NCBI GenBank assembly: GCA_947259375.1
Contig: CAMYLZ010000007.1
Span: 52,320-116,319 of the forward strand
Length of the DNA: 64,000 bases
Direction of reading: 5' to 3'
Source: an uncultured Parvularculaceae bacterium
Lineage (GTDB): Bacteria; Pseudomonadota; Alphaproteobacteria; Caulobacterales; Parvularculaceae
Both the position numbers and the translations under genes were made by a program. Below are positions 18,815 through 28,614 of this stretch, piece after piece. A model generated the notes under the pieces. It was given only the letters and a program-made list of their open reading frames with translations, did no database searches and was not told the origin of the DNA. Numbering within the stretch: position 1 is the first letter of the stretch; each line of letters begins with the position of its first letter.

Positions 18815-19477
18815 TCAATCCCGTTTCGCCTGGTGGCTAGCGGATTTGACCTTGATGCGGCCGCCTGACGAACGGTCCACATTGACGCGCTGCGGGTTGC
18901 CGTAAACAGCCACATGTCCGCCGCTCGACGCATCGCCAATAACTGACGTGCGCACGGTGATGACGCCATGTCCTCCGCTTGAAACATCGATATTGGCGTT
19001 GTCGCAGGAAAGCTCGCGCGCATCGAGATTGGCGCCGCTCGACAGATCGACATCGCAATCGTCGCAGGCGCCGTTCACGGCGACATGCGCGCCGCTGGAA
19101 ACATCGATGGAAAACCGACGCGCGTCGATGGCCGAAAGCGTTGAATGAGAACCGGAAGAAGCGTCAATGCCATTGAGCGCGCGCGCCGAGACGGTGACTT
19201 CGTAATCGGCTTTTTTCTGGTGCCACCGCAAACGGTTCCATTCGCGCGATATGACGAGGACGCCGTTTTTCACGCCGATCTCGAGATCGGAGTAATCGCC
19301 GTCTTCGGTCGTGACCGATACGGATTGCGACCCGCCGGCAGTCGCCACCAGCTTGAGCCCGGCGGATATGTCGATCTTGTCAAATTCGGGGAGGTCGTAG
19401 TCTCGCGTTTCGGCCGCGGCGGGCGCCGCAAGCGACGCGGCGGCGGCAAGGCTGATGACAAACGCGAAGCGGTTCAT
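18815..19477 (-). CDS. Exported GIN-domain (DUF2807) protein, copy 1
   Basis: A 220-residue paralogue of the downstream gene, 79 bases apart and probably in one transcript. It has a signal peptide (MNRFAFVISL... ending PAAA) and starts its mature part ETRDYDLPEFDKIDISAGLKL. A SSGx-repeat beta-helix follows (DASSGSHS, DVSSGAHV, DLSSGANL, DVSSGGHG, DASSGGHV, DRSSGGRI). Two pairs of Cys (CDDCD, LSCDN) could form disulfides in the periplasm. AAGGAGACT precedes the ATG at 19477. Six roughly evenly spaced SSG turns are the clearest feature. Confidence 0.8.
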   Translation of the reverse strand: MNRFAFVISLAAAASLAAPAAAETRDYDLPEFDKIDISAGLKLVATAGGSQSVSVTTEDGDYSDLEIGVKNGVLVISREWNRLRWHQKKADYEVTVSARALNGIDASSGSHSTLSAIDARRFSIDVSSGAHVAVNGACDDCDVDLSSGANLDARELSCDNANIDVSSGGHGVITVRTSVIGDASSGGHVAVYGNPQRVNVDRSSGGRIKVKSASHQAKRD

Positions 19478-19657
19478 GGCAAGTCTCCTTATCCGGACCG
19501 GTTTGCAGGTCCGCCAAGGCCATGTTGGCATGCAACGCGTGCGATTGCGAGGATCATGCGGCGAACCGCCCGGAATCTGCGGGCGGTCGCCGGAATTGGT
19601 GAATTCTCACCGGAAGCGCGGGCCTTAAAGGCCCGGAAGGCAGTGGTTTTCCCCGCC

Positions 19658-20872
19658 TCAGGCGCTCATGGCCTTGCGGAAATTCTCATCGACTTTTTCG
19701 AGGAAACCGGTTGTGGTGAGCCATTTCTGTTCCGCGCCGATCAACAGCGCGAGGTCTTTGGTCATGTAACCGGACTCTACCGTCTTGATCACGGTTTGCT
19801 CGAGCGTCGCTGCGAATTTTTTCAGCGCTTCATTGTCGTCGAGCTTGCCGCGATGGGCGAGGCCGCGGGTCCAGGCGAAGATCGAGGCGATCGAGTTGGT
19901 GGACGTCTCCTCGCCGCGCTGATGGGCGCGGAAGTGGCGCGTCACCGTGCCGTGCGCGGCTTCGGCCTCAACCGTCTTGCCGTCCGGCGTCATCAGCACT
20001 GACGACATCAGGCCGAGGGAGCCGAAGCCTTGCGCGACGGTGTCGGACTGCACGTCGCCATCATAGTTCTTGCAAGCCCAGACATAGCCGCCAGACCATT
20101 TCATGCAGGCCGCAACCATGTCGTCGATCAGGCGGTGTTCATAGCTGATGCCATGTTCGGCAAAAACGTCCTTGAATTCGGTCTCATACATCTCCGCGAA
20201 GATGTCCTTGAAGCGGCCGTCATATTTCTTGAGGATCGTGTTCTTGGTCGACAGGTATAGCGGGTATTTGCGCATCAGGGCGTAGTTGAAGCAGGCGCGG
20301 GCGAAATCGCGGATCGACGCGTCGAGATTGTACATGCCCATGTAAATGCCCGAGGAGGGTGCGTCGAAAACGTCGTGCTCGATGACGTCGCCGTCCTCGC
20401 CTTCCCATTTCATGGTCAGCTTGCCCTTGCCGGGGAACAGCATGTCGGTGGCGCGATACTGATCGCCAAAGGCATGACGGCCGATGATCACCGGCTGGGT
20501 CCAGCCCGGCACCAGGCGCGGCACATTGCGGATAATGATCGGTTCGCGAAAGACAACACCGCCGAGAATGTTGCGGATGGTGCCGTTCGGCGAACGCCAC
20601 ATTTTCTTGAGGCCGAATTCCTCAACCCGCGCTTCGTCCGGCGTAATGGTCGCGCATTTGACGGCGACGCCGTATTTTTTCGTGGCTTCCGCTGCCTCGA
20701 TGGTGATCTGGTCGTCGCTGGCGTCACGGCTTTCCATGCCCAGGTCGAAATATTTGAGGTCGATATCGAGATATGGGTGGATGAGCTTGTCTTTGATCAT
20801 CTGCCAGATGATCCGGGTCATCTCGTCCCCGTCCATTTCAACAATTGGATTATCGACTTTGATTTTTTGCAT
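19658..20872 (-). CDS. icd: NADP-dependent isocitrate dehydrogenase
   Basis: TCA-cycle enzyme oxidising isocitrate to 2-oxoglutarate. The 404-residue sequence is of the eukaryote-like, homodimeric NADP-specific type (subfamily II) common in alphaproteobacteria. Diagnostic segments are [14 protein letters not shown], the substrate loop [15 protein letters not shown] and [13 protein letters not shown]. The [10 protein letters not shown] region (metal Asp) and [10 protein letters not shown] (NADP binding) are also present. AGGGA precedes the ATG. It is transcribed divergently from trmJ with 165 bases between starts. Confidence 0.97.
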   Translation of the reverse strand: MQKIKVDNPIVEMDGDEMTRIIWQMIKDKLIHPYLDIDLKYFDLGMESRDASDDQITIEAAEATKKYGVAVKCATITPDEARVEEFGLKKMWRSPNGTIRNILGGVVFREPIIIRNVPRLVPGWTQPVIIGRHAFGDQYRATDMLFPGKGKLTMKWEGEDGDVIEHDVFDAPSSGIYMGMYNLDASIRDFARACFNYALMRKYPLYLSTKNTILKKYDGRFKDIFAEMYETEFKDVFAEHGISYEHRLIDDMVAACMKWSGGYVWACKNYDGDVQSDTVAQGFGSLGLMSSVLMTPDGKTVEAEAAHGTVTRHFRAHQRGEETSTNSIASIFAWTRGLAHRGKLDDNEALKKFAATLEQTVIKTVESGYMTKDLALLIGAEQKWLTTTGFLEKVDENFRKAMSA

Positions 20873-21037
20873 GGATTTCCCTACCGGACTTCATGAGCGC
20901 TTCTTTCAAGAGCGGCGCTTGTGAACAACATTCTGGATGGATCGGCGGGCTCTTAGCATCCGGCGCCTCAAGGTGGAAGGGGGGCGGGGCCTAAAGGTCA
21001 CCCGGACAAGGCATTTTTGGAGTTCTGGCGAGCACTC

Positions 21038-21835
21038 ATGAGCGATAACGCAAAATCATCCCCGCAAGGCCCGAAACGCGTCGCCCGGCGCGAGATTCGC
21101 ACGCAATTGCGCCCGGCCCCGCTTTTTGTGCTGGTAGAGCCGCAAATGGGCGAAAATATCGGCGCGACGGCGCGCGGCATGCTCAATTTTGGCCTGTCAG
21201 GGCTCAGAATCGTCAATCCGCGCGATGGCTGGCCTAATGAAAAGGCGGCCGCCATGGCCGCCGGCGCGACTGTGGTCATAGACGATGCACGCATTTTCGC
21301 TTCGAGCGGCGAAGCGCTCGGCGATTGCCATTACGTGCTGGCGACGACCGCACGTCCGCGCGAGGCGCTGTTGCCGGTGTTGTCGCCGACCGAGGCGGCG
21401 GCGGAAATGAAAGCGCGAATCGGGCGCGGTGAAAAATGCGCGGTGATGTTCGGCGGCGAACGGGCGGGGCTATCTAACGAAGACGTGATGCGCGCCGACG
21501 GCATTATCTCGATCCCGGTCAATCCGGCTTTTGCATCCCTGAACCTGGCGCAAGCGGCCCTGGTGGTTGCCTATGAGTGGGCGAAAGCCGATGAACGCCA
21601 GGGCCTCGGCGCCGATATGGATGCGGCTCGGCCAGCGCGAAAAGCTGATTTTGAGGGGTTTTTCGACCATCTCATCTGCGAACTGGACGCGGCCGGATAT
21701 TTCTTCCCGGCGGAAAAGCGCGCCAATATGGTGCGCAACCTCAAAGTCGCGTTTCAGCGGGCCGGCCTCACCGAAAGCGAGACGCGGTCTTTGCGCGGGG
21801 TTATCAAGGCTCTTGTCAAAGGCGCCAAGCAATAG
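21038..21835 (+). CDS. trmJ: tRNA/rRNA 2'-O-methyltransferase, TrmJ family (SPOUT)
   Basis: A 265-residue SPOUT methyltransferase. The knot-forming SAM-binding segments are typical of TrmJ/TrmH: LVEPQMGENIGATARGM (motif 1), VMFGGERAGLSNEDV (motif 2) and SIPVNPAFASLNLAQA (motif 3). A C-terminal extension of about 90 residues is as in TrmJ, which methylates the ribose of position 32 in tRNAs. The ATG at 21038 is preferred to an in-frame TTG 7 codons upstream. Which RNA is modified cannot be told from sequence alone. Confidence 0.9.
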   Translation: MSDNAKSSPQGPKRVARREIRTQLRPAPLFVLVEPQMGENIGATARGMLNFGLSGLRIVNPRDGWPNEKAAAMAAGATVVIDDARIFASSGEALGDCHYVLATTARPREALLPVLSPTEAAAEMKARIGRGEKCAVMFGGERAGLSNEDVMRADGIISIPVNPAFASLNLAQAALVVAYEWAKADERQGLGADMDAARPARKADFEGFFDHLICELDAAGYFFPAEKRANMVRNLKVAFQRAGLTESETRSLRGVIKALVKGAKQ

Positions 21836-21915
21836 AAAGCTCGGGCGAGCGGAGCACGATCCTGAAACGAGCTTGGGACAAGCAATCGCCGTAAGCGCGG
21901 CGGCGAAGGAGAAGA

Positions 21916-23982
21916 ATGTTGGGTAAAGCGGTAAAAGTCTTATCGATGTTGTTTGCGGCGGCGGTTGCCGGCGCGCACGGTGTTGCGGCGCAAGAGTCCG
22001 CCGGTCAGGACGAGACGACGGCGACGCCGGTGATCGAACCCTGGGGTTATCCGTTGAGCGCGCTCGACCGTGAAACGCCGCCCGGCGATGATTTCTACCG
22101 CTTCGCCAATGGCGGTTGGCTCGATGCGACGCAGATCCCGGCGGACCGTTCCGGCGTCGGGTTTTCGACGGTGATGCGCGACCGGAATGAAGCGCGGATT
22201 GCGGCGATCATCGACAGCCTCGCGCAGATGCGGGTGCGCCGCGGCACAAACGAACAGCGCATTCACGATCTTTATAACAGCTTTCTTGATACGGACCGGA
22301 TTGGCGAACGCGGCCTCAAACCCATCGCGAAAGACCTGGACCGCATTGCGAAGATCAAAACTCATGAAGAAGTCGCCGCCGCGATGGCCGACCCCGCGCT
22401 CGGCCTTGATGGACCATTCAGCGCGTCCGTCTGGATTGATTCCAAAAATCCGGATCGGTTCATTGTCTGGATCGGTCATTCCGGGCTCGGCTTGCCGGAC
22501 AAGTCCTATTATGAGCGCGATAATGAACGCCTTGTCGAAACCCGCGAGCATTATCGCGCGCATATCGCCAATATGCTCAGCCTTGCAGGCGCGGAAGATG
22601 CGCAAGCCGAGGCCGACGCGGTGTTCGCGCTTGAAAAGGCGATCGCCGCAATGCACTGGGCGCGGGCCGACCGGCGCGACGCCAACCGCACGTATAACAA
22701 GATGGACCGTTCGGAACTCAACGGCTTAGCGGGCGGTTTTCCGTGGTCGGCCTATCTTGAAAGCGCAGGGCTCGACGCCGCGCAGGAAGTTGTTTTGCGC
22801 GAGAAGGATGCGTTCCCGGCGCTCGCGACACTGTTCGCCGAAACGCCGGTTGAGGCGTGGCGGTCTTATCTTACCTTTCATCTCTTGAGCAGTTTCGCGT
22901 CCTATTTGCCGCCAGCCTATGACGATGAAGATTTCGACTTTTTCGGCAAAAAACTAAGCGGTCAGGCTGAACAACGCACGCGCGAACGGCGCGGTGTTGA
23001 TCTCGTCAATCGCAGTCTCGATCAAGCGGTCGGCGAGATCTATATTGACCGCTATTTTCCGGAAGAATCCAAACGTCAGATGACGGTGCTTTTCGAGAAT
23101 GTGCGTTCGGCGCTTCGCGCGCGTATTGAAAATCTCGCCTGGATGACGCCGGCCACGAAAGCCCGCGCGCTCGAAAAACTCGAAAAAATGACCGCCAAGA
23201 TCGCCTATCCCGAAAAGTGGCGGGATTATTCGGGGCTGCGCATCCGTTCCGGCGACCTTGTCGGCAATATCAAACGGATCCGGCGGTTCGACGCAGCGCG
23301 CGACGCGGCGCGGCTCGCCGAGACCGTGGACAAGGCCGAATGGTTCACCGGCCCGCAGACCGTCAACGCCTTTTACAGCCCGTCGCGAAACGAGGCGTTC
23401 ATACCGGCCGGCTATATCCAGTCGCCGCTTTTCGATCCGTATGCGGATCCGGCGCTCAATTACGGCGCCATCGGTTCCATCGTCGGTCATGAAATCGGCC
23501 ATGGCTTTGACGACCAAGGCTCGAAATATGACGGTGACGGCGTTTTGAACGATTGGTGGACGCTTGAGGATCGAAAAGCCTTCGATGCGCTGGGCGACCG
23601 GCTGGCCGCGCAATTTGACACTTATGAACCGCTGCCCGGGGTCAATGTGAACGGCCGGCTGACGCTCGGCGAAAATATCGGCGACCTTGCAGGCGTCGTC
23701 GTCGCCTATCATGCCTATCTCTTGTCGCTCGATGGCGAAGAACCGCCTGTACTGGACGGGTTTACCGGCCCGCAACGGGTGTTTCTCGGCCGGGCGCAGG
23801 CGCGCCGTTTCAAGCAAACGGAAGAATCCATGCGCCGGCGTTTGCTATCTGCGCCGCACAGTCCGATGAATCTCCGGGTCAATGGCATGGTGGTCAATAT
23901 CGACGAATGGTACGAAGCGTTTGACGTTCAGGCGGGCGACGCCATGTATCTGCCGCCGGAAGACCGCGTACGCATCTGGTGA
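21916..23982 (+). CDS. M13 family (neprilysin-like) zinc metallopeptidase
   Basis: A 688-residue secreted peptidase: signal peptide (LSMLFAAAVAGAHGVAA), then the M13 N-terminal helical domain (YRFANGGWLD). The catalytic domain has HEIGH (His525, Glu526, His529) as the zinc site, GENIGDLAGV providing the third ligand Glu and Asp, and NAFYSP upstream for substrate binding. The C-terminus, MYLPPEDRVRIW, is the usual family ending. Such enzymes digest peptides in the periplasm. The stop overlaps the GTG of the next gene (GTGA), so the two are coupled. Confidence 0.95.
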   Translation: MLGKAVKVLSMLFAAAVAGAHGVAAQESAGQDETTATPVIEPWGYPLSALDRETPPGDDFYRFANGGWLDATQIPADRSGVGFSTVMRDRNEARIAAIIDSLAQMRVRRGTNEQRIHDLYNSFLDTDRIGERGLKPIAKDLDRIAKIKTHEEVAAAMADPALGLDGPFSASVWIDSKNPDRFIVWIGHSGLGLPDKSYYERDNERLVETREHYRAHIANMLSLAGAEDAQAEADAVFALEKAIAAMHWARADRRDANRTYNKMDRSELNGLAGGFPWSAYLESAGLDAAQEVVLREKDAFPALATLFAETPVEAWRSYLTFHLLSSFASYLPPAYDDEDFDFFGKKLSGQAEQRTRERRGVDLVNRSLDQAVGEIYIDRYFPEESKRQMTVLFENVRSALRARIENLAWMTPATKARALEKLEKMTAKIAYPEKWRDYSGLRIRSGDLVGNIKRIRRFDAARDAARLAETVDKAEWFTGPQTVNAFYSPSRNEAFIPAGYIQSPLFDPYADPALNYGAIGSIVGHEIGHGFDDQGSKYDGDGVLNDWWTLEDRKAFDALGDRLAAQFDTYEPLPGVNVNGRLTLGENIGDLAGVVVAYHAYLLSLDGEEPPVLDGFTGPQRVFLGRAQARRFKQTEESMRRRLLSAPHSPMNLRVNGMVVNIDEWYEAFDVQAGDAMYLPPEDRVRIW

Positions 23983-24755
23983 CAACGAAAGACGAGCGCC
24001 GCGTGACGCAAAATCAAACCGCAATCGAGCGCATCGACCATGCCGATGCGCTGAGCCGGCACCGGTTCAAATATTACGACTTCGCCATGGCGGCGTTCGT
24101 CGCGATCTTGATCTGTTCGAACCTGATCGGCGCGGCGAAACTGGTGCAGGTTTTTGAGCTGAATATTGGCGGCTGGAATGCCGGGATTTTCGGCGCTGGC
24201 GTTCTGTTCTTTCCGCTTTCCTATGTGCTCGGCGACGTGCTGACCGAGGTCTATGGCTATGCGCGCGCCCGCCGTGTCGTCTGGGCCGGGTTCGGCGCGG
24301 TCCTGTTCATGGCGTTCATGGCTTGGGTCGTCGTCTCGCTGCCGCCGGCGCCGGGCTGGGGCGATCAACCGGCCTATGAAAAAGTGTTCGGCCTAACGCC
24401 GCGCATCGTCTTTGCCTCCGTGGTCGCATTCTGGGCGGGCGAGCTGTCAAACGCGTTTGTGATGGCGCGTATGAAAGTGATCTCCAAAGGCAAATATTTG
24501 TGGCAACGGACCATCGGCTCAACGGTGGTGGGGCAAGGCGTCGACAGTTTGTTGTTTTACCCGCTCGCATTTTTAGGCGTCTGGACGACAGGCCAGGTGC
24601 TGACCGTGCTTGTCACCAACTATCTCCTCAAGGTTTTGTGGGAAGCGCTTTTGACGCCGGTGACTTATCGTGTCGTCGCCAGTTTGAAGCGCGCCGAAGG
24701 AGTTGATGTTTATGACAGCGATACGGCCTTTACGCCCTTTTCAATCCGGTCTTAG
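23979..24755 (+). CDS. yhhQ: Queuosine precursor transporter (YhhQ family)
   Basis: A 258-residue integral membrane protein with about six segments. It carries the YhhQ/VUT-1 family landmarks: ILICSNLIGAAKL, LFFPLSYVLGDVLTEVYGY, ELSNAFVMARMK and a late GQGVDSLLFYPLAF. YhhQ imports preQ0/preQ1 for tRNA queuosine synthesis. The first GTG overlaps the peptidase stop by 4 bases; a second GTG at 24003 (GTGACGCAA) is an equally possible start. No other queuosine gene is nearby. Confidence 0.9.
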   Translation: MTTKDERRVTQNQTAIERIDHADALSRHRFKYYDFAMAAFVAILICSNLIGAAKLVQVFELNIGGWNAGIFGAGVLFFPLSYVLGDVLTEVYGYARARRVVWAGFGAVLFMAFMAWVVVSLPPAPGWGDQPAYEKVFGLTPRIVFASVVAFWAGELSNAFVMARMKVISKGKYLWQRTIGSTVVGQGVDSLLFYPLAFLGVWTTGQVLTVLVTNYLLKVLWEALLTPVTYRVVASLKRAEGVDVYDSDTAFTPFSIRS

Positions 24756-24788
24756 ACTTTCCGTTTTTTGGGGAAGCGTAGGGCGTTG

Positions 24789-26165
24789 ATGTTCCAGAAA
24801 TTGCTGAAGGCTTTTCGCGGCGGTGAGACCCATGCGTCTTACGCTGTTCGATATGATGCGCTGGCGGCGGAAAAGGCGCCGCCCTCGCTGGATGATGCGG
24901 CGCTCGACTATCATCGCCGCGCGCCGGCCGGCAAAATGGAATGCATCCCGACCAAGCCCCTGGCCACCCAGCGGGATCTGGCGCTTGCTTATTCGCCGGG
25001 CGTCGCTGCTGCTTGCCGCGAGATTGAGCGGGCGCCGGAAAAATCGCGGACGCTTACCAACCGCGCCAATCTCGTCGCCATCGTCACCAATGGGTCGGCG
25101 GTGCTGGGGCTTGGCGATATCGGTCCACAAGCCGCCAAGCCGGTGATGGAAGGCAAGGCGGCGCTGTTCAAGCGGTTCGCCGGTGTTGATGCGGTCGACT
25201 TATGCGTATCGGAGACAGACCCGGCGCGGCTCGCCGAACTGATCATCTCTCTTCAGGCGGGCTTTGGCGGGTTCAACCTTGAAGACATCAAGGCGCCGGA
25301 ATGTTTCGAAGTTGAGCGCCTTGCGCGCGAGCGCACATCCGTGCCGGTCTTTCACGATGATCAGCACGGCACCGGCATATGCGTGCTCGCCGGCCTGTGG
25401 AACGCGCTGGCGCTTACAGGCCGGACGCTCGCCGAAACCAAGATTGCGGTGTCGGGCGCCGGAGCGGCGGCGATCGCCTGCGTCGAATTGCTGGTCGCGG
25501 GCGGCGCGCGAAAAGAAAATATTCTGCTTACGGACAGCCGGGGCGTCGTTTACAAAGGCCGCAAGGATGGCATGACGGCGCAGAAAGAAACCTATGCCGT
25601 CAAGACGAAAAAGCGCACGCTTGCCGACGCGGTCGATGGCGCGGACTTTTTCCTTGGCGTATCGCGCCGCGGCGTTCTGACGCCGGAGATGGTGCGCATG
25701 ATGGCGGCAAAACCGATCATCTTCGCGCTTGCCAATCCGGAACCGGAAATCTGGCCGGAAGATGCGGGCGAGGCGGCGCCCGATGCCATCATCGCCACCG
25801 GCCGGTCGGACTATCCCAACCAGGTCAACAATGTCCTTTGCTTTCCGTTCCTGTTCCGCGGCGCGCTTGATGTTGCGGCGTCGACGGTCACGCCAGGCAT
25901 GATGCGCGCTGCGGCCAAAGCCATCGCCGCGGTGGCGCGCCTTGAAGCGTCGGGTAGTGTTCGAACGGCCTATCCCGACGAGGCATTTGAATTCGGTCCC
26001 GGCTACATTTTACCAAAGGCGTTCGACCCGCGCTTGTTGCCGGAGGTCGCCGGCGCTGTCGCCGAAGCGGCGATGGAGGACGGTGTTGCCGCCGCGCCAA
26101 TCAGCGACATGGCCGTTTATCGGCAGCGGCTCGTTAATCTCGCAGAAGCGCTGCAGGCGCTGTAG
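24789..26165 (+). CDS. maeB: NADP-type malic enzyme, short form
   Basis: Oxidative decarboxylation of malate to pyruvate. The 458-residue protein has the MaeB-like N-terminal segments [31 protein letters not shown] and [14 protein letters not shown]. It also has the metal/substrate site [13 protein letters not shown] with VFHDDQHGT, and the cofactor region [15 protein letters not shown]. The NPEPEIWPE loop and [13 protein letters not shown] follow. It lacks the C-terminal phosphotransacetylase-like domain that makes many alphaproteobacterial homologues about 750 residues long. The ATG at 24789 follows AGGG; a TTG 7 codons upstream is not preferred. Confidence 0.93.
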   Translation: MFQKLLKAFRGGETHASYAVRYDALAAEKAPPSLDDAALDYHRRAPAGKMECIPTKPLATQRDLALAYSPGVAAACREIERAPEKSRTLTNRANLVAIVTNGSAVLGLGDIGPQAAKPVMEGKAALFKRFAGVDAVDLCVSETDPARLAELIISLQAGFGGFNLEDIKAPECFEVERLARERTSVPVFHDDQHGTGICVLAGLWNALALTGRTLAETKIAVSGAGAAAIACVELLVAGGARKENILLTDSRGVVYKGRKDGMTAQKETYAVKTKKRTLADAVDGADFFLGVSRRGVLTPEMVRMMAAKPIIFALANPEPEIWPEDAGEAAPDAIIATGRSDYPNQVNNVLCFPFLFRGALDVAASTVTPGMMRAAAKAIAAVARLEASGSVRTAYPDEAFEFGPGYILPKAFDPRLLPEVAGAVAEAAMEDGVAAAPISDMAVYRQRLVNLAEALQAL

Positions 26166-26239
26166 AGCATTGTTGCCGGTCCTGGCGGGCTGCGCCATGC
26201 TTTGCGTCAGCCGCAACCAAAGCAGGAAGACTTCGCCGC

Positions 26240-27805
26240 ATGCCCGACGATCAGCGTTTCGACGCGCCGCAGTTTGACCAGCGCGATGCCGGTGGCGGGC
26301 CGCGCATCGCCATATTAGGCGCCGGCTTTGCCGGCATGGGCATGGCGATCCGCCTGCGCGAGGAAGGCTTTTCGAATTTCACGATCTATGAAAAGGCGGA
26401 TGAGGTTGGCGGCACCTGGCGAGAAAACCGCTATCCCGGCGTCGCCTGCGACGTGCCCTCGCATCTTTATTCCTTTTCCTTCGAGCCCAACCCGCAATGG
26501 ACGCGGCGTTATTCGCCGGGCGGTGAAATTTGGGACTATATGCGCCGCTGCGCAGAGAAATATGACCTTTATCGGTCGATTGAATTCGGCAAGACGGTCA
26601 CTGGAATAAAGCATGACGGGTCGCAATGGCGGATCGACTTCGCCGATGGCGCGGTTGTCGCAGCGGACATAGTCGTCAGCGGCCTTGGCGGCCTGCATGA
26701 ACCGAACATTCCCGACTTTGCGGGCGCTGACGCATTCGCCGGGCCGGTTTTTCATACCGCCAATTGGCGCGATGACGTTGACCTTGCGGGCAAGCGCGTG
26801 GCGATTATCGGGTCGGCGGCGAGCGCCTTGCAAGTGGTTCCCGAAATTGTCGGCGAGGTTGCGCATCTCGATATTTATCAGCGTACGGCGAACTGGATCG
26901 CGCCGCGCGACGATTATGGCTATCCGGGATGGGTCAGGCGTATATTTGCCGCTGCCCCATGGCTGGCGCGGGCCTATCGCGGCTTGATTTTTGCGATGAT
27001 GGAAGGGCGGTTCCCCGCTTTCCTGAAGGACGACAATCGCGTCAAGCGCGTCGCGCGCCGGCAGTTCGAGCATTATATGAAGCGCGCGGTCAAGGATCCG
27101 GAACTGCGCGCCAGGCTGACGCCGGATTATCCTGTCGGCTGCAAGCGCGTGCTGATTTCGGATGATTATTATGACGCCGTCCAGCGCCCTGAAGTTGAGC
27201 TGGTGACGTCGGGGATTGCCTCCTTCACCGAGCGCGGCCTGCGCGACAAAGTGGGAATAGAGCGCGCTGCCGATATCGTCATCCTGGCGACCGGGTTCAA
27301 GCCGTTCGATATTCTCGAGCGGCTCGATGTGGTTGGTCCTTCCGGCAAAAGTTTGCGTCAAGCCTGGGCGGGCGGCGCCGCCGCTCACCGAACCATTATG
27401 GCGCCGGGTTTTCCGAATTTCTTTATGCTGCTCGGGCCGAATTCGGCGCTCGGCCATAATTCGGTGATCTTGATGATCGAAGCGCAGGTGAACTACATCA
27501 TCAAGCTGCTGAAAAACGCGTCATGGCCGGGGGCGCTGATTGAACCGCGTCCTAAGGCGGCCGCCGCGTTTGACGCCGCCCTGCAGGCCAGTTTGCAGGA
27601 GCGGGTCTGGGCGGCCGATTGCGGCGCCTGGTACATTGATGAAAACGGCCGCAATTATACGCTTTATCCGCATGCGGTGCGGCAATTTCTGCGGGAGATG
27701 AAAACGCCGGATATGGGTGAATTTACGCTGGCGGCGGCGAGGGCGCCGGTTGCGCGACTTGAGGTTGCGGCTGTGCCAGCTTTTCGCGTTTTTGGCGAGT
27801 CATAA
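26240..27805 (+). CDS. Flavin monooxygenase, Baeyer-Villiger type
   Basis: A 521-residue FAD/NADPH enzyme with two dinucleotide folds. The FAD site is GAGFAG (27-32); the NADPH site is IIGSAASALQ, with the second Gly changed to Ala as in several relatives. Between them is the type I Baeyer-Villiger fingerprint FxGxxxHxxxW (Phe166, Gly168, His172, Trp176). RYPGVACDVPSHLYSFSF is also typical. It converts ketones to esters or lactones with O2; physiological substrate unknown. It stands alone, 75 bases after malic enzyme. Confidence 0.9.
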   Translation: MPDDQRFDAPQFDQRDAGGGPRIAILGAGFAGMGMAIRLREEGFSNFTIYEKADEVGGTWRENRYPGVACDVPSHLYSFSFEPNPQWTRRYSPGGEIWDYMRRCAEKYDLYRSIEFGKTVTGIKHDGSQWRIDFADGAVVAADIVVSGLGGLHEPNIPDFAGADAFAGPVFHTANWRDDVDLAGKRVAIIGSAASALQVVPEIVGEVAHLDIYQRTANWIAPRDDYGYPGWVRRIFAAAPWLARAYRGLIFAMMEGRFPAFLKDDNRVKRVARRQFEHYMKRAVKDPELRARLTPDYPVGCKRVLISDDYYDAVQRPEVELVTSGIASFTERGLRDKVGIERAADIVILATGFKPFDILERLDVVGPSGKSLRQAWAGGAAAHRTIMAPGFPNFFMLLGPNSALGHNSVILMIEAQVNYIIKLLKNASWPGALIEPRPKAAAAFDAALQASLQERVWAADCGAWYIDENGRNYTLYPHAVRQFLREMKTPDMGEFTLAAARAPVARLEVAAVPAFRVFGES

Positions 27806-27813
27806 TTGCCGCT

Positions 27814-27839
27814 AACGCGTTAAAAGCGTTTTCTTTTTC
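27814..27839 (+). terminator. Weak intrinsic terminator after the monooxygenase
   Basis: AACGC (27814-27818) pairs with GCGTT (27826-27830) across a 7-base loop and is followed by TTCTTTTTC. Only five base pairs, so a modest candidate. Confidence 0.4.
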
Positions 27840-27944
27840 TGGGTTTGTCTCTTTTGGCCTGAAATATGCAGGAAAGCTTGCCGGCAACGCAATATCGGCA
27901 TATGATTTAGCCTTCGAGAGAACGGCAGTCGTGGGGGATTGGCC

Positions 27945-28541
27945 ATGTTAAAAACGATTTCGACTTTTGCTGCGTCGGCTGCGGCCGTTGCATTTTTGGC
28001 GTTGGCGCCAGCCAGCGCGAATGTCATTACTGTTGCTGGCGGCAATGGGACCATCACCTGCACCGGGGCGGTGGAGCCGGCCTGTCTTGCATTTTCCGGC
28101 GGCGCGTCAGGCGGGCTCGGGACCGAGCCGGATGGCGCGGGCTTGCTGATCGACGGCAGCCCCATCACGGAAGTCGCCTGGTATTATGATGGAACGCCGT
28201 CGAGCGAGGCGGCTGAAGCGGATCGTCTCAATATTCTGACAGGCGGGCTGACCAGTTTTGACATGAGCGACGCAACGCGGGACGAAAGTCCGTCGCTGAT
28301 GTTTTCTACATTTGCGGAATATGTCGTCCTGAAGCTCGGTAATGTCGCGGTATTTCTCCACAACAATACCGGCGGAGAGCTCACCATCAGCCTTTCCGAT
28401 CTCGGGCGCGGTTTTGGCCTCAGCCACGTTACGGAATTTGGCGAGGTGGAGCCGATACCGATTCCGGGGGCTATCTGGCTCATGGGCGCGGGGATTGCCG
28501 GTCTTGGTTTTGCCGGGCGGCGCAAGAAACGGCCAGTCTAG
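27945..28541 (+). CDS. Exported protein with PEP-CTERM-like sorting signal
   Basis: A 198-residue protein with a Sec signal peptide (MLKTISTFAASAAAVAFLAL... ending PASA). The C-terminal module is IPIPGAIWLMGAGIAGLGFAGRRKK: a Pro-rich motif, one hydrophobic helix and an Arg/Lys cluster. This is the tripartite layout of PEP-CTERM/VPxPA-CTERM sorting signals processed by exosortase. The mature part is acidic, Gly/Ser-rich and unremarkable, with two Cys (CTGAVEPAC). No exosortase gene lies in the window. The ATG is at 27945; a TTG two codons earlier is less likely. Confidence 0.75.
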   Translation: MLKTISTFAASAAAVAFLALAPASANVITVAGGNGTITCTGAVEPACLAFSGGASGGLGTEPDGAGLLIDGSPITEVAWYYDGTPSSEAAEADRLNILTGGLTSFDMSDATRDESPSLMFSTFAEYVVLKLGNVAVFLHNNTGGELTISLSDLGRGFGLSHVTEFGEVEPIPIPGAIWLMGAGIAGLGFAGRRKKRPV

Positions 28542-28582
28542 CGGTCGTTAGCTTTGATCTAATTCCCCCTAGATCATGGCGT

Positions 28583-28608
28583 GAAGAGCTCGCTTTGGCG
28601 GGCTCTTC
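28583..28608 (+). terminator. Perfect 11-bp hairpin downstream of the PEP-CTERM gene
   Basis: GAAGAGCTCGC (28583-28593), loop TTTG, GCGGGCTCTTC (28598-28608) pair fully with one G-U. It is 42 bases past the stop and seven bases before the rpsD -35 hexamer. It lacks a run of T, so it may be a transcript-end stabiliser or a weak terminator. Confidence 0.55.
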
Positions 28609-28614
28609 ATGAAT

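Noticed and set aside
19565..19587. Hairpin downstream of icd as a terminator
   Set aside because: An 8-bp stem without a T-run on either strand; not supported as an intrinsic terminator.
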